NCBI RefSeq assembly: GCF_018860805.1
Contig: NZ_JAHKQR010000002.1
Location: forward strand, 186,001 to 250,000
Direction: 5' to 3'
Source: Aestuariibacter sp. A3R04
GTDB lineage: Bacteria > Pseudomonadota > Gammaproteobacteria > Enterobacterales > Alteromonadaceae
DNA: 64,000 bases
Shown: piece after piece, positions 44,934-55,400 of the stretch
How positions within the stretch are numbered: position 1 is the stretch's first letter
How the letters are laid out: each line of letters begins with the position of its first letter
Translations under genes and position numbers: made by a program
Notes under the pieces: model-generated
The model's database searches: none
Told to the model about the DNA's origin: nothing
The model's input: only the letters and a program-made list of their open reading frames with translations

Positions 44934-45761
44934 ATACCAGTTTTGGGTATTGTGATACGCTAATTTACTTTGCAAGTGGGCCGGAATACACGCCAGCACA
45001 ACCGACCAGTACTCTGCGTACTGCATGCGCCAGGTACAAAGGGGGAAGTTGCTGCCCAGCATGACTCTATCTTCGCCAAATTGTTGAATTGCCCGGGCTA
45101 TCCATGGAGTTATGATGGCTACCTGCCATTGACGCTCATGCATTTCCCAACCAGACAGTTTTATCGCTACATTTTCACACGCCGCCAATGCCTGGAGACT
45201 ATCCCGCCACTTTTGCTCGCTGGCTGCAAGTGGAAAGCCTGCATGATTAATCACCACAGAGAGCCTGGGATATCGCCTCGCTATATTAACGAGAGCCTCA
45301 ACGCCTTTGCTGTCGCCGAGTGACAATTGAGCATCAAAACAAAAGCCCGCGTTTTCGAGTAAACTAAAATTATCATGACTCTTGGGTGCTGTTAGAATTT
45401 CACTTGCCGCGTCGTCAAGTATATGTCGGACGCCCACAACATGTTTTCTCTGTCGCAATGTCCGCAGCACAGATTCCCCCTGCTCATCCAACAGGTCAAA
45501 TCCCGCTACGGCGGAAAATGGCGTTTTACACGTTGCTATCAGATAGTCAATCTCACGCCAGGGATGCTGATTGTCGAAACCGGCTTCAATATGCACAAAC
45601 CCCGCTAGAGCCAGGTTGTCATCCAAACGCAGAGCATCTTCACTAAAGCTTTTAGCTATGTGTGACTTGTCGGGCCAAAACGGTGGGTTCTCTGGCGCCA
45701 ACCAATCGTACTTGCCGACATCTACGTTGAATAAATGTAAGTGGGAATCAATTATTTTCAT
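44916..45761 (-). CDS. Amidohydrolase-family sugar lactonase (COG3618 type)
   Basis: A 281-residue TIM-barrel hydrolase: the N-terminal HxH motif in DSHLHLF, the conserved FVHIEAG strand, GVRHIL, VVINHAGFP and the C-terminal MLGSNFPL. The COG3618 group contains L-fuconolactonases and L-rhamnonolactonases as well as 2-pyrone hydrolases. The start lies 6 bases past the SDR stop, so the two are probably one operon, transcribed against the AhpD-like gene. No ribosome binding site is visible, implying translational coupling. Substrate unknown. Confidence 0.83.
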   Translation of the reverse strand: MKIIDSHLHLFNVDVGKYDWLAPENPPFWPDKSHIAKSFSEDALRLDDNLALAGFVHIEAGFDNQHPWREIDYLIATCKTPFSAVAGFDLLDEQGESVLRTLRQRKHVVGVRHILDDAASEILTAPKSHDNFSLLENAGFCFDAQLSLGDSKGVEALVNIARRYPRLSVVINHAGFPLAASEQKWRDSLQALAACENVAIKLSGWEMHERQWQVAIITPWIARAIQQFGEDRVMLGSNFPLCTWRMQYAEYWSVVLACIPAHLQSKLAYHNTQNWYRVDVG

Positions 45762-45767
45762 TGGACA

Positions 45768-46517
45768 TTACTGTGCTGTGTAGCCGCCATCAATGCTGTG
45801 TAAACTGCCGGTGATAAACTTTGCTTCATCGCTGGCCAGGAAGTAAGTTAAAGCGGCAACTTCGTCAGGTTGCCCCAAACGGCCCAAGGGCTGTGCAGCT
45901 TGCTCTTCGGCGTGTACCACTTGTTTATCTGCGCCGCTCTCTGCGACATATTTGTCGATAGCACAATGATATAACGGCGTCTCGACGGTACCCGGGCACA
46001 CGGCATTGGCGCGAATCTGATAGCTGGCATAATCAAGAGCCGTAGTTTTCGCCATAGATGCCAAAGCGGCTTTACTCAAATTGTAAGCAAAAGAATTTCG
46101 CTTACCCACCAGAGCTTGATCAGACGCCATGATAACGATTGCCCCACTCTGCGCTTTTTTCATCGTAGGCAGTACTGCGCGAATGGCGTGATACGCCCCT
46201 TTTACATTTAAAGAAAATACCCTATCCAAAGCGTCTGGCGTCGTGTCTTCAATGGTGGCCGAGTAATGCATCCCGGCGTTACTTACCAAACAATCAATAC
46301 GCCCAGTTGTCGACACAATATCGTTAATGGCCAGTTGAACAGCATTGCCATCAGTCACATCACAATAAATCCATGTTGCCGCTTCGTTGCTGTTTTCAAA
46401 CCCGCGAATATCCAGATTAAAAACCCGATATCCTTCTGCGACAAACTTGCGCACCACGGCTAAACCGATACCCAGACTTCCACCCGTTACTACACATACA
46501 GAACAAGGTTGATTCAT
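45768..46517 (-). CDS. Short-chain dehydrogenase/reductase
   Basis: A 249-residue SDR of the classical type: NAD(P)-binding VVTGGSLGIGLAVV, NNAG-equivalent VSNAGMHYSA, and the catalytic YNLSK (Tyr, Lys) with Ser upstream (MASDQAL). SDRs in such operons oxidise sugars or alcohols. It is upstream of the lactonase on the same strand; an SDR that makes a lactone and a lactonase that opens it is the order of non-phosphorylative sugar oxidation. The start MNQPCSV at 46517 has AGGGG 3 bases ahead. Confidence 0.88.
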   Translation of the reverse strand: MNQPCSVCVVTGGSLGIGLAVVRKFVAEGYRVFNLDIRGFENSNEAATWIYCDVTDGNAVQLAINDIVSTTGRIDCLVSNAGMHYSATIEDTTPDALDRVFSLNVKGAYHAIRAVLPTMKKAQSGAIVIMASDQALVGKRNSFAYNLSKAALASMAKTTALDYASYQIRANAVCPGTVETPLYHCAIDKYVAESGADKQVVHAEEQAAQPLGRLGQPDEVAALTYFLASDEAKFITGSLHSIDGGYTAQ

Positions 46518-46673
46518 TGCCCCTATTTCCATCCTATTGCAACAATAAAGGCATATTACGCGTTGAAACCAATAATGACAAAAAAGTAAAAAATGAATAC
46601 TAAGTCTACTCTCTCACCTTGATTTGTGCATATAATGTTAAAATTCAAACACCCGTTTAAATTGGAGTTCACT

Positions 46674-48434
46674 ATGCCTCAATATCAGGCTCCCCTTGCT
46701 GATTTTCAGTTTCTGCTACGCGACTGGTTGTCACTGGACAACCACTATCAATCGTCAGGACTGACGGATTTTGACTTCGAACTCGCCAATGAAGTGATAT
46801 CTCAGGGCGCAAAGTTCGCAGAGGATATTGTCGCTCCTCTAAACCGCGATGGCGATGAAACAGGCTGCACTCTGAAAGACGGCAACGTAACCACACCACC
46901 GGGCTTTGCTTCTGCTTATCGCGATTACGTCGCGAATGGCTGGAACGCCATGTTAGGCCCCGTTGAATATGACGGGCAAGGATTACCATACACCATGGCT
47001 GTACCAGTTCACGAAATGCTAAATTCGGCAAACCTCAGTTGGCGTCTCACCACTATGCTAACGGAAAGTGCGGTGTTAGCGGTGACCCGACACGCCAGCG
47101 ACGAACTCAAAAATCAGTATCTGTCTAAATTGGTAACCGGCGAGTGGACAGGCACCATGAACCTCACAGAACCCCAGGCAGGCACTGATCTCTCGCTGCT
47201 GTCAACCAAGGCTGAACCCCAACAGGACGGGAGCTATCGCATAACCGGAAGTAAAATTTTTATCACTGGAGGCGATCATGACTGGACAAGTAATATTATT
47301 CACATGGTACTGGCGAGACTACCGGATGCTCCCGCAGGAGTGAAAGGCATTAGTCTGTTTCTGGTTCCCAAATTCCTACTGGATGACGTTGGAGAAACAG
47401 GCGTAGCCAACAGCCTGTCGGTGGGCAGCATTGAACACAAAATGGGCATCAAAGCCAGCCCAACCTGCGTGATGAATTTCGACGGCGCCACTGGCTGGTT
47501 AGTAGGCGAGGCAAACCAGGGCTTAGCATGTATGTTTACTATGATGAACGACGCCCGTTTCCAGGTCGGCCTACAAGGGTTGGCGGCCGCCGAAGCATCG
47601 TTCCAGGGCGCATTAACCTATGCCAGGGAACGACAACAAAGCCGCGCTCCCCAAGGCATACAACAGCCGGACAGCAATGCTGATCCCATCGTGTATCAAC
47701 CCGATGTAGCCAGAATGTTATTAACGCAGAAAACCCTCACAGAGGGAAGCCGGGCGCTGTCTATGCTGTACGCCAAATACATGGACATAGAACACTACGG
47801 GGATGACTCGGCAAAAGCACATGCCGGTAAGGTGCTTCAGTTTCTGACCCCAGTTTGCAAAGCCTTCTTTACTGATATGGGACTGGAAGCAACAAGCCTG
47901 GGCATTCAGGTATTTGGCGGCCATGGCTATATCCGCGAATGGGGAATGGAGCAACTCATGCGGGATGTTCGAATTGCACAGCTATACGAAGGCACAAACG
48001 GCATTCAAGCATTAGATCTCATTGGTCGCAAACTTACGCGTGATGGTGGAAATATGCTCAATGCCACGCACAGTGTGTTTGCGAATATGGTCTCAAATAT
48101 CCAAGAGGATTCCTGGCGTCAAGCAGCCGAAACTGCACTATCCCAATGGCATGATCAATCTGTTCAGTGCCTGGGAATGGCACCTGCCGATGCTGCCGCC
48201 GCCGCTTGTGACTACCTCGCTTATACGGCCTATTCACTTCTTAGCATCTGTTGGTACAGTATGGCAGATACCGCACGTCGCGGGGACAATCAAACTCTCG
48301 CCGCAGCAAAACGCAAATGTGCAGAGTTCTACAACCAGCGAATACTTCCCCGTCGCGATGCGCACCTGGCCGCCATGAAAAGTGGTGCCGAAAACGTGTT
48401 GTCAGTATCCGATAGCGAATTTGATTACCTCTAG
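46674..48434 (+). CDS. Acyl-CoA dehydrogenase, DmdC/PF12806 group
   Basis: A 586-residue flavoprotein. The N-terminus MPQYQAPLADFQFLLRDWL and C-terminal extension (beyond about 470) are characteristic of the long acyl-CoA dehydrogenases with a PF12806 domain, a group that includes DmdC (3-methylmercaptopropionyl-CoA dehydrogenase). Core motifs are seen: GTMNLTEPQAGTDLS (FAD-binding), KIFITGGDHD, QVFGGHGYIREW and RIAQLYEGTNGIQALDL. GGAG lies 8 bases before ATG 46674. It is at the end of the catabolic cluster, divergent from the SDR, so its link to the sugar-acid genes is uncertain. Confidence 0.88.
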   Translation: MPQYQAPLADFQFLLRDWLSLDNHYQSSGLTDFDFELANEVISQGAKFAEDIVAPLNRDGDETGCTLKDGNVTTPPGFASAYRDYVANGWNAMLGPVEYDGQGLPYTMAVPVHEMLNSANLSWRLTTMLTESAVLAVTRHASDELKNQYLSKLVTGEWTGTMNLTEPQAGTDLSLLSTKAEPQQDGSYRITGSKIFITGGDHDWTSNIIHMVLARLPDAPAGVKGISLFLVPKFLLDDVGETGVANSLSVGSIEHKMGIKASPTCVMNFDGATGWLVGEANQGLACMFTMMNDARFQVGLQGLAAAEASFQGALTYARERQQSRAPQGIQQPDSNADPIVYQPDVARMLLTQKTLTEGSRALSMLYAKYMDIEHYGDDSAKAHAGKVLQFLTPVCKAFFTDMGLEATSLGIQVFGGHGYIREWGMEQLMRDVRIAQLYEGTNGIQALDLIGRKLTRDGGNMLNATHSVFANMVSNIQEDSWRQAAETALSQWHDQSVQCLGMAPADAAAAACDYLAYTAYSLLSICWYSMADTARRGDNQTLAAAKRKCAEFYNQRILPRRDAHLAAMKSGAENVLSVSDSEFDYL

Positions 48435-48543
48435 CTGCGCCTTTGGGCCACAGTTCGCGCTCTGGCCCTGCAATTAAAGATCCGGTATCAAGGGGTACAC
48501 TTATCCTTACTGCACTTTCGTTGGATTACCTGAGTTGACGATT

Positions 48544-48567
48544 GGATATACCATTTTTCATATATCC
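48544..48567. promoter_or_regulatory. Inverted repeat in the region upstream of the TonB-dependent receptor
   Basis: GGATATA (48544-48550) and TATATCC (48561-48567) form a perfect 7-bp inverted repeat with a 10-base centre, about 135 bases before the receptor start. It is a candidate operator or part of the promoter; no adjacent regulator is known. Confidence 0.3.
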
Positions 48568-48702
48568 TGCTAGAATCCGGCCGCGCGCAAGCTGGCCCGA
48601 TTTTGTGATCGACCTCCCAATCGGCTAAGCTTGAAGTGTTTTAGCCATGTGCTTTGCCTGAAGCACACTCAACAATTTGATGATAATAATTCTGGTGACA
48701 CT

Positions 48703-50952
48703 ATGAAGACTCCGAATAAAGCTATGCTGGCACTGTGTGTACAGGCTGCGCTTCTGAGCTACAATACCAACGCACAGGATTCTGCCAGCGCAGAAACCCA
48801 ACAAGTGCTGGAACAAATTACTGTAACTGCCCAAAAACGGACACAAACCATCAAGGAAGTACCTTCCAGTGTTGTGGCCATTTCCAATGAGAGCCTGCAG
48901 GATTACCTAGGCGCAGGTGAAAATATTCGCGCCTTAGCCGGTCGGGTCCCCAGTTTGCAAATTGAATCATCAAACGGACGACAGTCACCGCGCTTTTACC
49001 TGCGAGGCTTGGGAAATACCGATTTTGACGTAAACGCCAACCAACCGGTGTCACTGGTTTTGGACGAAGTGGCATTGGAAAACCCAGTCCTAAAAAGTGT
49101 GCCTTTGTTTGATATCGGCCGCGTAGAAGTACTCACGGGACCGCAGGGCACCCTATTTGGACGAAATACCCCAGCTGGTCTGGTTAAAATTGATACTGCC
49201 GCACCGGAATTTGATAATTACGGTTACGCGCAGGGTGGTTTCGGTAGCCGCGGCACCAAATTTGTTGAGTCGGCCTACAACCTTGCGTTGTCAGACAACT
49301 GGGCGGCACGTGCATCTTTCAAATACCAGGAACGCGACGCCTGGATCGACAACGTCGTTCGCGATGAAAAAGTAGGCGGTTACGACGAATTCGCTTACCG
49401 CTTGCAGTTCTTGTACGATGGCGGTGATACCCGCGCGTTGTTTAAATTGCACGGCTTCGATCAGGACGGTGACATGCCCCAAGTTTTCTACGGCAACGCA
49501 CTTGCCGTAGGTGAAGAAGGGCTGAGAGCCGGCTTTGACGAAAAAGTCATCTATCACGATGGGCCGGCGGGCTTTGAGATGGATCACACAGGTATCAGCC
49601 TCAAGGTAGAGCACGATTTCTCTCACTTCAATTTTGTCTCTGTTACCGGTTATGACGAAGTGGAAAGCTTTAGCTATGCCGATATCGACGGAGGTCAGGG
49701 CATTAATGGTACAACTTGTACCTTAGACGGTGTGCTGGCCGGCCAGGAAGGATGCTGGTTTGCCCATACTGGTTCTGGCGACGGTTTATCTGACCACTAT
49801 CAGTTCAGCCAGGAATTTAGAATTTCAGCCCAGCGGGACAACTTTTTCTACCAGGCCGGGGTATTCTTCTTCCGCGAAGACTTTACCGTAGATAGCAAAG
49901 ATTTCACTACCGATCTGGATGTACTGGCGTTTGCTCAGGTAGATCAACTAACAGAATCACAAGCCATTTTCGGACAGGTAGAATACACCTTGAATGAAAA
50001 TACTGCGGTTACCGCAGGTATTCGCTACACGTCTGACGATAAAGAGTTGACAATCAACCGCATCGAAAACACTGATCCGGCCCTGGTTGGCACTTCAGAG
50101 TATCATGAGAAAGGCGATGACTACATCAACTTCGATATTTCAGTTCGCCATGATATCAACGACGAATGGACGGTGTTTTCTCGCTTTGCGAACTCGTCAC
50201 GTGGTCCGGTCACTCTGGGCCGCTTTGGGTTTTATTCAGAAGCCGACACTGAGACCCTTAACTCCTTCGAAGTAGGCCTGAAAAGCTTGCTCTGGAATGG
50301 CGGCGCCCGCTGGAACATCACGGCCTACACATACCGCATTGACGACCATCAGCTTACTGCAACCGGTGGCGAAGCCAATACTAACTCGCTGCTGAATGCA
50401 GACAACACCTTCGGCGCGGGTGTTGAGACAGATTTCGAAGCCTATCTTTCTGATGAACTTCGTTTGAACTTCAACATGAGCTACAACAAAACAGAAATTC
50501 GCGATGACGAATTAAAAGCTGAGCGCTGTGCTTCAACACCAACCTGTACCTCATCTGATGAAGTTGCCAATGTTGTACCAGGTCCGTTTGGTCCGGTTAC
50601 CACGGTGTATATTGACGGAAATCCTCTACCCCGAGCGCCGGAGTGGATAAGCAATATATCTCTGAATTATGAAACGCCGTTTCAGGACGGCTACGCCTAC
50701 GCACAAACTGACTGGAACTATCGCAGTGAATCCAACATTTTCCTGTACAACGCTGTGGAGTTTGTCGCTGAATCCCGGTTAATGGGCGGCGTTCGTTTTG
50801 GCTATAAAAATGACGAAGGTCTGGACCTGGCGGTAGTGGGACGCAATATCACCAACCAGATAACCGTTGATGGCGCGTTGGATTTCTTAAATCTCACGGC
50901 TTTTGTCAATGAGCCCCGTTACTGGGGTGTGGAAGCGCGGATAGCGTTTTAA
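48703..50952 (+). CDS. TonB-dependent receptor
   Basis: A 749-residue outer-membrane receptor. After a signal peptide (about 1-24, LLSYNTNAQ) it has a TonB box-like ITVTAQKR (about 40-47) and a plug domain: VPSSVVAISNESLQ, LGNTDF and DIGRVEVLTGPQGTLFGRNTPAGLVKID. The barrel ends in VEARIAF with a terminal aromatic. Homologues take up siderophores, vitamins or oligosaccharides; the cargo here may be the substrate of the adjacent catabolic genes. GGTGA lies 6 bases before ATG 48703. A convergent terminator separates it from the RND operon. Confidence 0.92.
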   Translation: MKTPNKAMLALCVQAALLSYNTNAQDSASAETQQVLEQITVTAQKRTQTIKEVPSSVVAISNESLQDYLGAGENIRALAGRVPSLQIESSNGRQSPRFYLRGLGNTDFDVNANQPVSLVLDEVALENPVLKSVPLFDIGRVEVLTGPQGTLFGRNTPAGLVKIDTAAPEFDNYGYAQGGFGSRGTKFVESAYNLALSDNWAARASFKYQERDAWIDNVVRDEKVGGYDEFAYRLQFLYDGGDTRALFKLHGFDQDGDMPQVFYGNALAVGEEGLRAGFDEKVIYHDGPAGFEMDHTGISLKVEHDFSHFNFVSVTGYDEVESFSYADIDGGQGINGTTCTLDGVLAGQEGCWFAHTGSGDGLSDHYQFSQEFRISAQRDNFFYQAGVFFFREDFTVDSKDFTTDLDVLAFAQVDQLTESQAIFGQVEYTLNENTAVTAGIRYTSDDKELTINRIENTDPALVGTSEYHEKGDDYINFDISVRHDINDEWTVFSRFANSSRGPVTLGRFGFYSEADTETLNSFEVGLKSLLWNGGARWNITAYTYRIDDHQLTATGGEANTNSLLNADNTFGAGVETDFEAYLSDELRLNFNMSYNKTEIRDDELKAERCASTPTCTSSDEVANVVPGPFGPVTTVYIDGNPLPRAPEWISNISLNYETPFQDGYAYAQTDWNYRSESNIFLYNAVEFVAESRLMGGVRFGYKNDEGLDLAVVGRNITNQITVDGALDFLNLTAFVNEPRYWGVEARIAF

Positions 50953-50979
50953 CGAAGCTCCGCTGGACAAACAGGGACA

Positions 50980-50996
50980 GGAGGGCTATGCCCTCC
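50980..50996. terminator. Terminator between TonB receptor and RND genes
   Basis: GGAGGGC-TAT-GCCCTCC, a 7-bp stem with 3-base loop, followed by TTCGTTAT on the plus strand. It lies between convergent genes; the U-tract is imperfect. Confidence 0.6.
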
Positions 50997-51005
50997 TTCG
51001 TTATA

Positions 51006-52460
51006 CTAAGACTGCCAACCTCCTCCTAGCGCTTGGTACAAATCGACCAAAGCGGTCATTTGTCGCTGTCGAGTTTCTATAAATTCACTGCGCGCTTCCA
51101 GCGCCTCGCGTTGTGCAAGCAAGACTTCAAGATACTCCCCGTGTGCGGAAGAGAATAGCTGGTTGGCAATATCAACAGAATCTTCAAGAGAGGCTATTTG
51201 CTCCCGCTTAGCATTTGCGCTTTTCTCCAGGTTATCGAGTTTGGACAGGCTATTAGACACTTCCGCTACAGCGGTTAAAAGTGTTAACTCATACTCATAA
51301 GCCGCCTGAATTTGCTCTGCACTGGCATTTTTATACACAGCCTCGATGGCGCGGCGATTGATCAAAGGTGCAAATATATCGCCCGACAGAGAATAGGCCA
51401 GTGATTCAGGTACATTAAACAGGTAACGACTATCAAAGGCTGACAAGCCTACTCCGGCTTTTAATTCAAACGAAGGGTAAAAGTTGGCTTTGGCCACATT
51501 GATATTAAGATTAGCCGCCTGCAGAGTCAGCTCGGCCTTTTTGACATCAGGCCTGTTTGCCAGCATTGTAGAAGGTACACCTACGGGAGGGTGAACAATA
51601 TCCGTATTGAATAAGGTCTGGCTGTCTCTCTCTATATGCTGAAAGTTTCGCCCCAACAGCAGGTTTATCGTGTTTTCTTTTTCAGCGATTTCCTGCTCAA
51701 TGAGATAACGCTCACTTTCATTCCTTTTCACTTCAGCATTGAAACGGGCCACCGGCAATGATGAGGCTCGCCCATATTCTTTAAGCGCATTTATAGTTCG
51801 AATAACATCGCGCTGTAACGCTATCGTAGCGTCGATATTAGCCAACCTGTTATCCAACGCAAGCAACTCATAATAGCTACGTGAAACTTCAGATACTAAC
51901 TGGGTAATAAAAAAGTTTTTGCTTTCTACCGAAGCTAAATATTCTAGGGAAGCCACTTTTGTCGCATCCCTTAACTTATGCCAAATATCCACTTCCCAGG
52001 AAGCATTCAGCCCTGGCCTCAAGTTGGCCAATGGATCTGCAAACGCTTTTCCTTCTTTAATTTCTAATTGTTCTTCCACGGCCCCGTCACGGGTGTATTC
52101 CCCCACTTTCTCAGTTTCTGCAGCAATGCCTGCAGATACACCAGGCAAATATTCACCTTCTCGCGCATACACCTCATTTGACGCCATGTTGATACGCTGT
52201 ATAAGCACAGCCACTTCCTTATTGTTTGCTACCGCACTTTCCACTAAATTGGTCAAATACGGGTCGTCAAACCACGCCTCCCATTGTATTGTCGCCCCAC
52301 TATCTGCCTTAGCCGTATTGCTTTCACCGTTGAATTGCTCAGGCAAAATGATAGATGGGTCGTGAATTTGTATTGAGGGAATAGCACACGCCTGCACCAA
52401 TATTGCACTTCCAAGTGCAATCAAAAGCGGCTTAATTAAAAATCGCGTTTTATTTTTCAT
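51006..52460 (-). CDS. RND outer-membrane factor lipoprotein (NodT family)
   Basis: A 484-residue TolC-type channel. A lipobox (ILVQAC, Cys about 25) and the helical channel motifs (for example ANIDATIALQRDVIRTINALKEYGRASSL) place it in the NodT group of outer-membrane factors, which are often lipoproteins. It is the last gene of a tripartite system; its start overlaps the permease end by 11 bases, showing coupled translation. Most members lie beside HAE-1 pumps as here. Confidence 0.93.
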   Translation of the reverse strand: MKNKTRFLIKPLLIALGSAILVQACAIPSIQIHDPSIILPEQFNGESNTAKADSGATIQWEAWFDDPYLTNLVESAVANNKEVAVLIQRINMASNEVYAREGEYLPGVSAGIAAETEKVGEYTRDGAVEEQLEIKEGKAFADPLANLRPGLNASWEVDIWHKLRDATKVASLEYLASVESKNFFITQLVSEVSRSYYELLALDNRLANIDATIALQRDVIRTINALKEYGRASSLPVARFNAEVKRNESERYLIEQEIAEKENTINLLLGRNFQHIERDSQTLFNTDIVHPPVGVPSTMLANRPDVKKAELTLQAANLNINVAKANFYPSFELKAGVGLSAFDSRYLFNVPESLAYSLSGDIFAPLINRRAIEAVYKNASAEQIQAAYEYELTLLTAVAEVSNSLSKLDNLEKSANAKREQIASLEDSVDIANQLFSSAHGEYLEVLLAQREALEARSEFIETRQRQMTALVDLYQALGGGWQS

Positions 52461-55400
52461 CGCTTAGCACCTCGTCATTGTAGTGGTAAGTTTCGGTGAG
52501 GGGGACGTGATCCTCGTTTTTAATCAACGACTTCCCTTCTTCTAATTTGGCAAACAAGTAATACAGCCCCGGAATTACCACCACACCAAAGACCGTGCCA
52601 CAAAGCGTGCCACCAAGAGCCGAGGCGCCGATAGTACGATTGCCAACTGCGCCAGCCCCCGTCGCTATCACCAATGGAATAAGCCCCGCTACAAAAGAGA
52701 AAGAAGTCATCAAAATAGGACGAAAGCGCTGTTTTGCCGATTCAACGGCAGCATCAGCTACAGACAAACCCTGCTGGTTTTTTTGAACCGCGTATTCAAC
52801 TATCAATACGGCATTTTTACCAAGTAGCCCGACTAACATCACAAGGCCTAACTGAGCGTATACATCATTTGCCAACCCCATGCCCTTGAGAAGGACGAAC
52901 GACCCAATAAGACCACTAGGCAGCGATAAGATTACAGCCAGGGGTAAAAGCAAACTTTCATACTGAGAAGCAAGAACAATGTAAACAAACAGGAGAACCA
53001 CAGCAAAAATCACGATTGCTTCGTTCCCCCGTTTAGCTTCGTCAAAAGACAACCCTTCCCAGCCTATGTCATAGCCTTTTGGCAAGGTGGCAGCAGCGAC
53101 GTCTTCAACCGCCTTTATCGCCTCAGCAGAGGTATAACCAGCAGCAGGTTCAGCGCGAATGGCTGCCGATGTATACAGGTTATATCTCGTTATTTCATTT
53201 GGCCCCTGGGTTTTCACTAACTTCATAAACGCAGAATACGGCACCATTTCTCCGTCTTCATTCCGCACATAATAGTCCATGAGATCGCTGGGATAGCGGC
53301 GGTATTCCGGTGCACTTTGCGTATACACTTTGTAGAAGTTGTTAAAACGAGTAAAGCCCTGTTCATAGGTACTACCAATCAAAATATTAAGGTTTTCCAT
53401 TGCTTTGCCAATAGAAACCCCTTTTTGCATGGCCGCTTGGTTGTCTATTTCAATTTTGTACTGAGGGTAATCTGCGGCGTAGAACGTAAACAAGCCATTG
53501 AGCTCTTTGCGCTTAGACAATTCATCCATGAACGATTTATTGATTTTATCGAACTCCTGATAATCTGTGCTATTTGTCTTATCAAGTAAGCGGAAAGACA
53601 AGCCGGATGAAGCACCGTAGCCAGGTACCACAGGCGGCTCGAAATACTCAACAACGGCACCAAGGTGGTGAGATTTAGCCTCTAATTCTTCAATAATTTC
53701 CTCCACTGACCGCTCTCTATTCGACCAGTCTTCGAGGTTTATCAAACAGGTTCCGGCGTTTGAACCACGTCCTTCGGTTAAGATTTCATAACCTGCTAAT
53801 GACGAAACAGAAGCAACGCCATCAACCTCCAAAGCCAAACCTTGGAGCTCCCGGGCTACTGCATTCGTTGCTTCCAAGGTGCTGCCAGGGGGTGTTTGTA
53901 TAATCGCGTAAATTTGCCCTTGATCTTCGCCTGGAATAAATCCGCTGGGGAGTATTTGGTTGAACCCAAATGTACCAGTAATAAATACGCCAAGTGAGAG
54001 AACGGTAACGATTCGGCGAGTAACCAAGACTTTGATAATTTGGGTATAGCGGCCCGTTAATTTCTCAAACCAATAGTTAAATACATCAATAAACCTGCTT
54101 ATCGGAGTGGTCTTTCTGGTGTGCGAATGTGGGTTTTTAAGCAGCATCGCGCACAATACAGGCGTTAGAGACAGCGCGACGATACACGATATAATAATGG
54201 ACGATGCCATAGTAATAGAAAACTGGCGATAGAAAACACCTACCGGCCCGGTCATAAACACCAATGGCACAAACACCGCGGTCATAACCAGCGTAATAGC
54301 AATAATGGCCCCGCCCATCTCGCCCAGAACTTGTTGTGTTGCTGTATAGGGGCTCAAATTGCTTTTCTCCTCCATTTTCGCATGCACAGCCTCCACAATG
54401 ACAATGGCATTGTCGACTACAATCCCAATGGCTAATACCAACGCAAAAAGCGTAATGAGATTAATATTGACCCCCGTTGCCTGCATACAAAAAAAGGTAC
54501 CCACAAGGGAAACGGGTACAGCTAATAGTGGGATTAATGTGGAACGCCAATCGCCCAAGAAAATAAATACCACTAACGACACCAACACAAAGGCTTCAAA
54601 CAAGGTATGCAGGACTTGCTCGATGGATGCATCCAGAAACTTTGAAACATCGTAATTGATTTCGTACGTCATACCTTCGGGGAAGGTTTTTTCAAGTTCC
54701 GCCATTTTGGCTTTAACTTGTGATATCACTTCATTAGCACTGCTTCCGTAATTTTGTTTAAGCACTATCGCCGCAGAAGGATAACCATCTTTATTGGAGT
54801 AGATATCGAAAAATTCGCTGCTGAGTTCAACGTCGGCAATATCACTTAACTTAAGCAGTTTTCCGTCGCTGTCTGCGCGAATAATGATATTCTTGTACTC
54901 ATCAGGTTCGTCGTAACGCCCTTCGTAAATAAGTACATATTCTTTCGATTGGGCACTTATGCCCGAGCTTCTACCCAAACGGCCGGGACGGCCGATTAAG
55001 CTTTGCTCATCAATAGACTCCATGACTTCGTCAACGGACACATTATAAGCGCGCATACGGTCCGGCTTTAACCAAATGCGCATGGCGTATTGTCTGCTTC
55101 CGAGAATTTTAGCGCTCGCAATACCGTTAACCCGTTGTATCTCGGGAATGATATTAATATTTGAATAGTTGTATAAAAACTTCTCGTCGGCATCTTCATC
55201 CGTGCTATACACATTGATATACATCAGCATACTGGGCTGTACCCGTTGCAACACCACCCCTTCTAACTGAACCAATTGAGGAAGGCGGTTCATTATCTGG
55301 TCAAGCCGTGTTTTCACATTGATTAACGCTTGATTAGGATCGACGTCCAGATCGAAGATAACCTGAATAGTTGCTTCCCCCGCACTGGTGGCGTCAGAAA

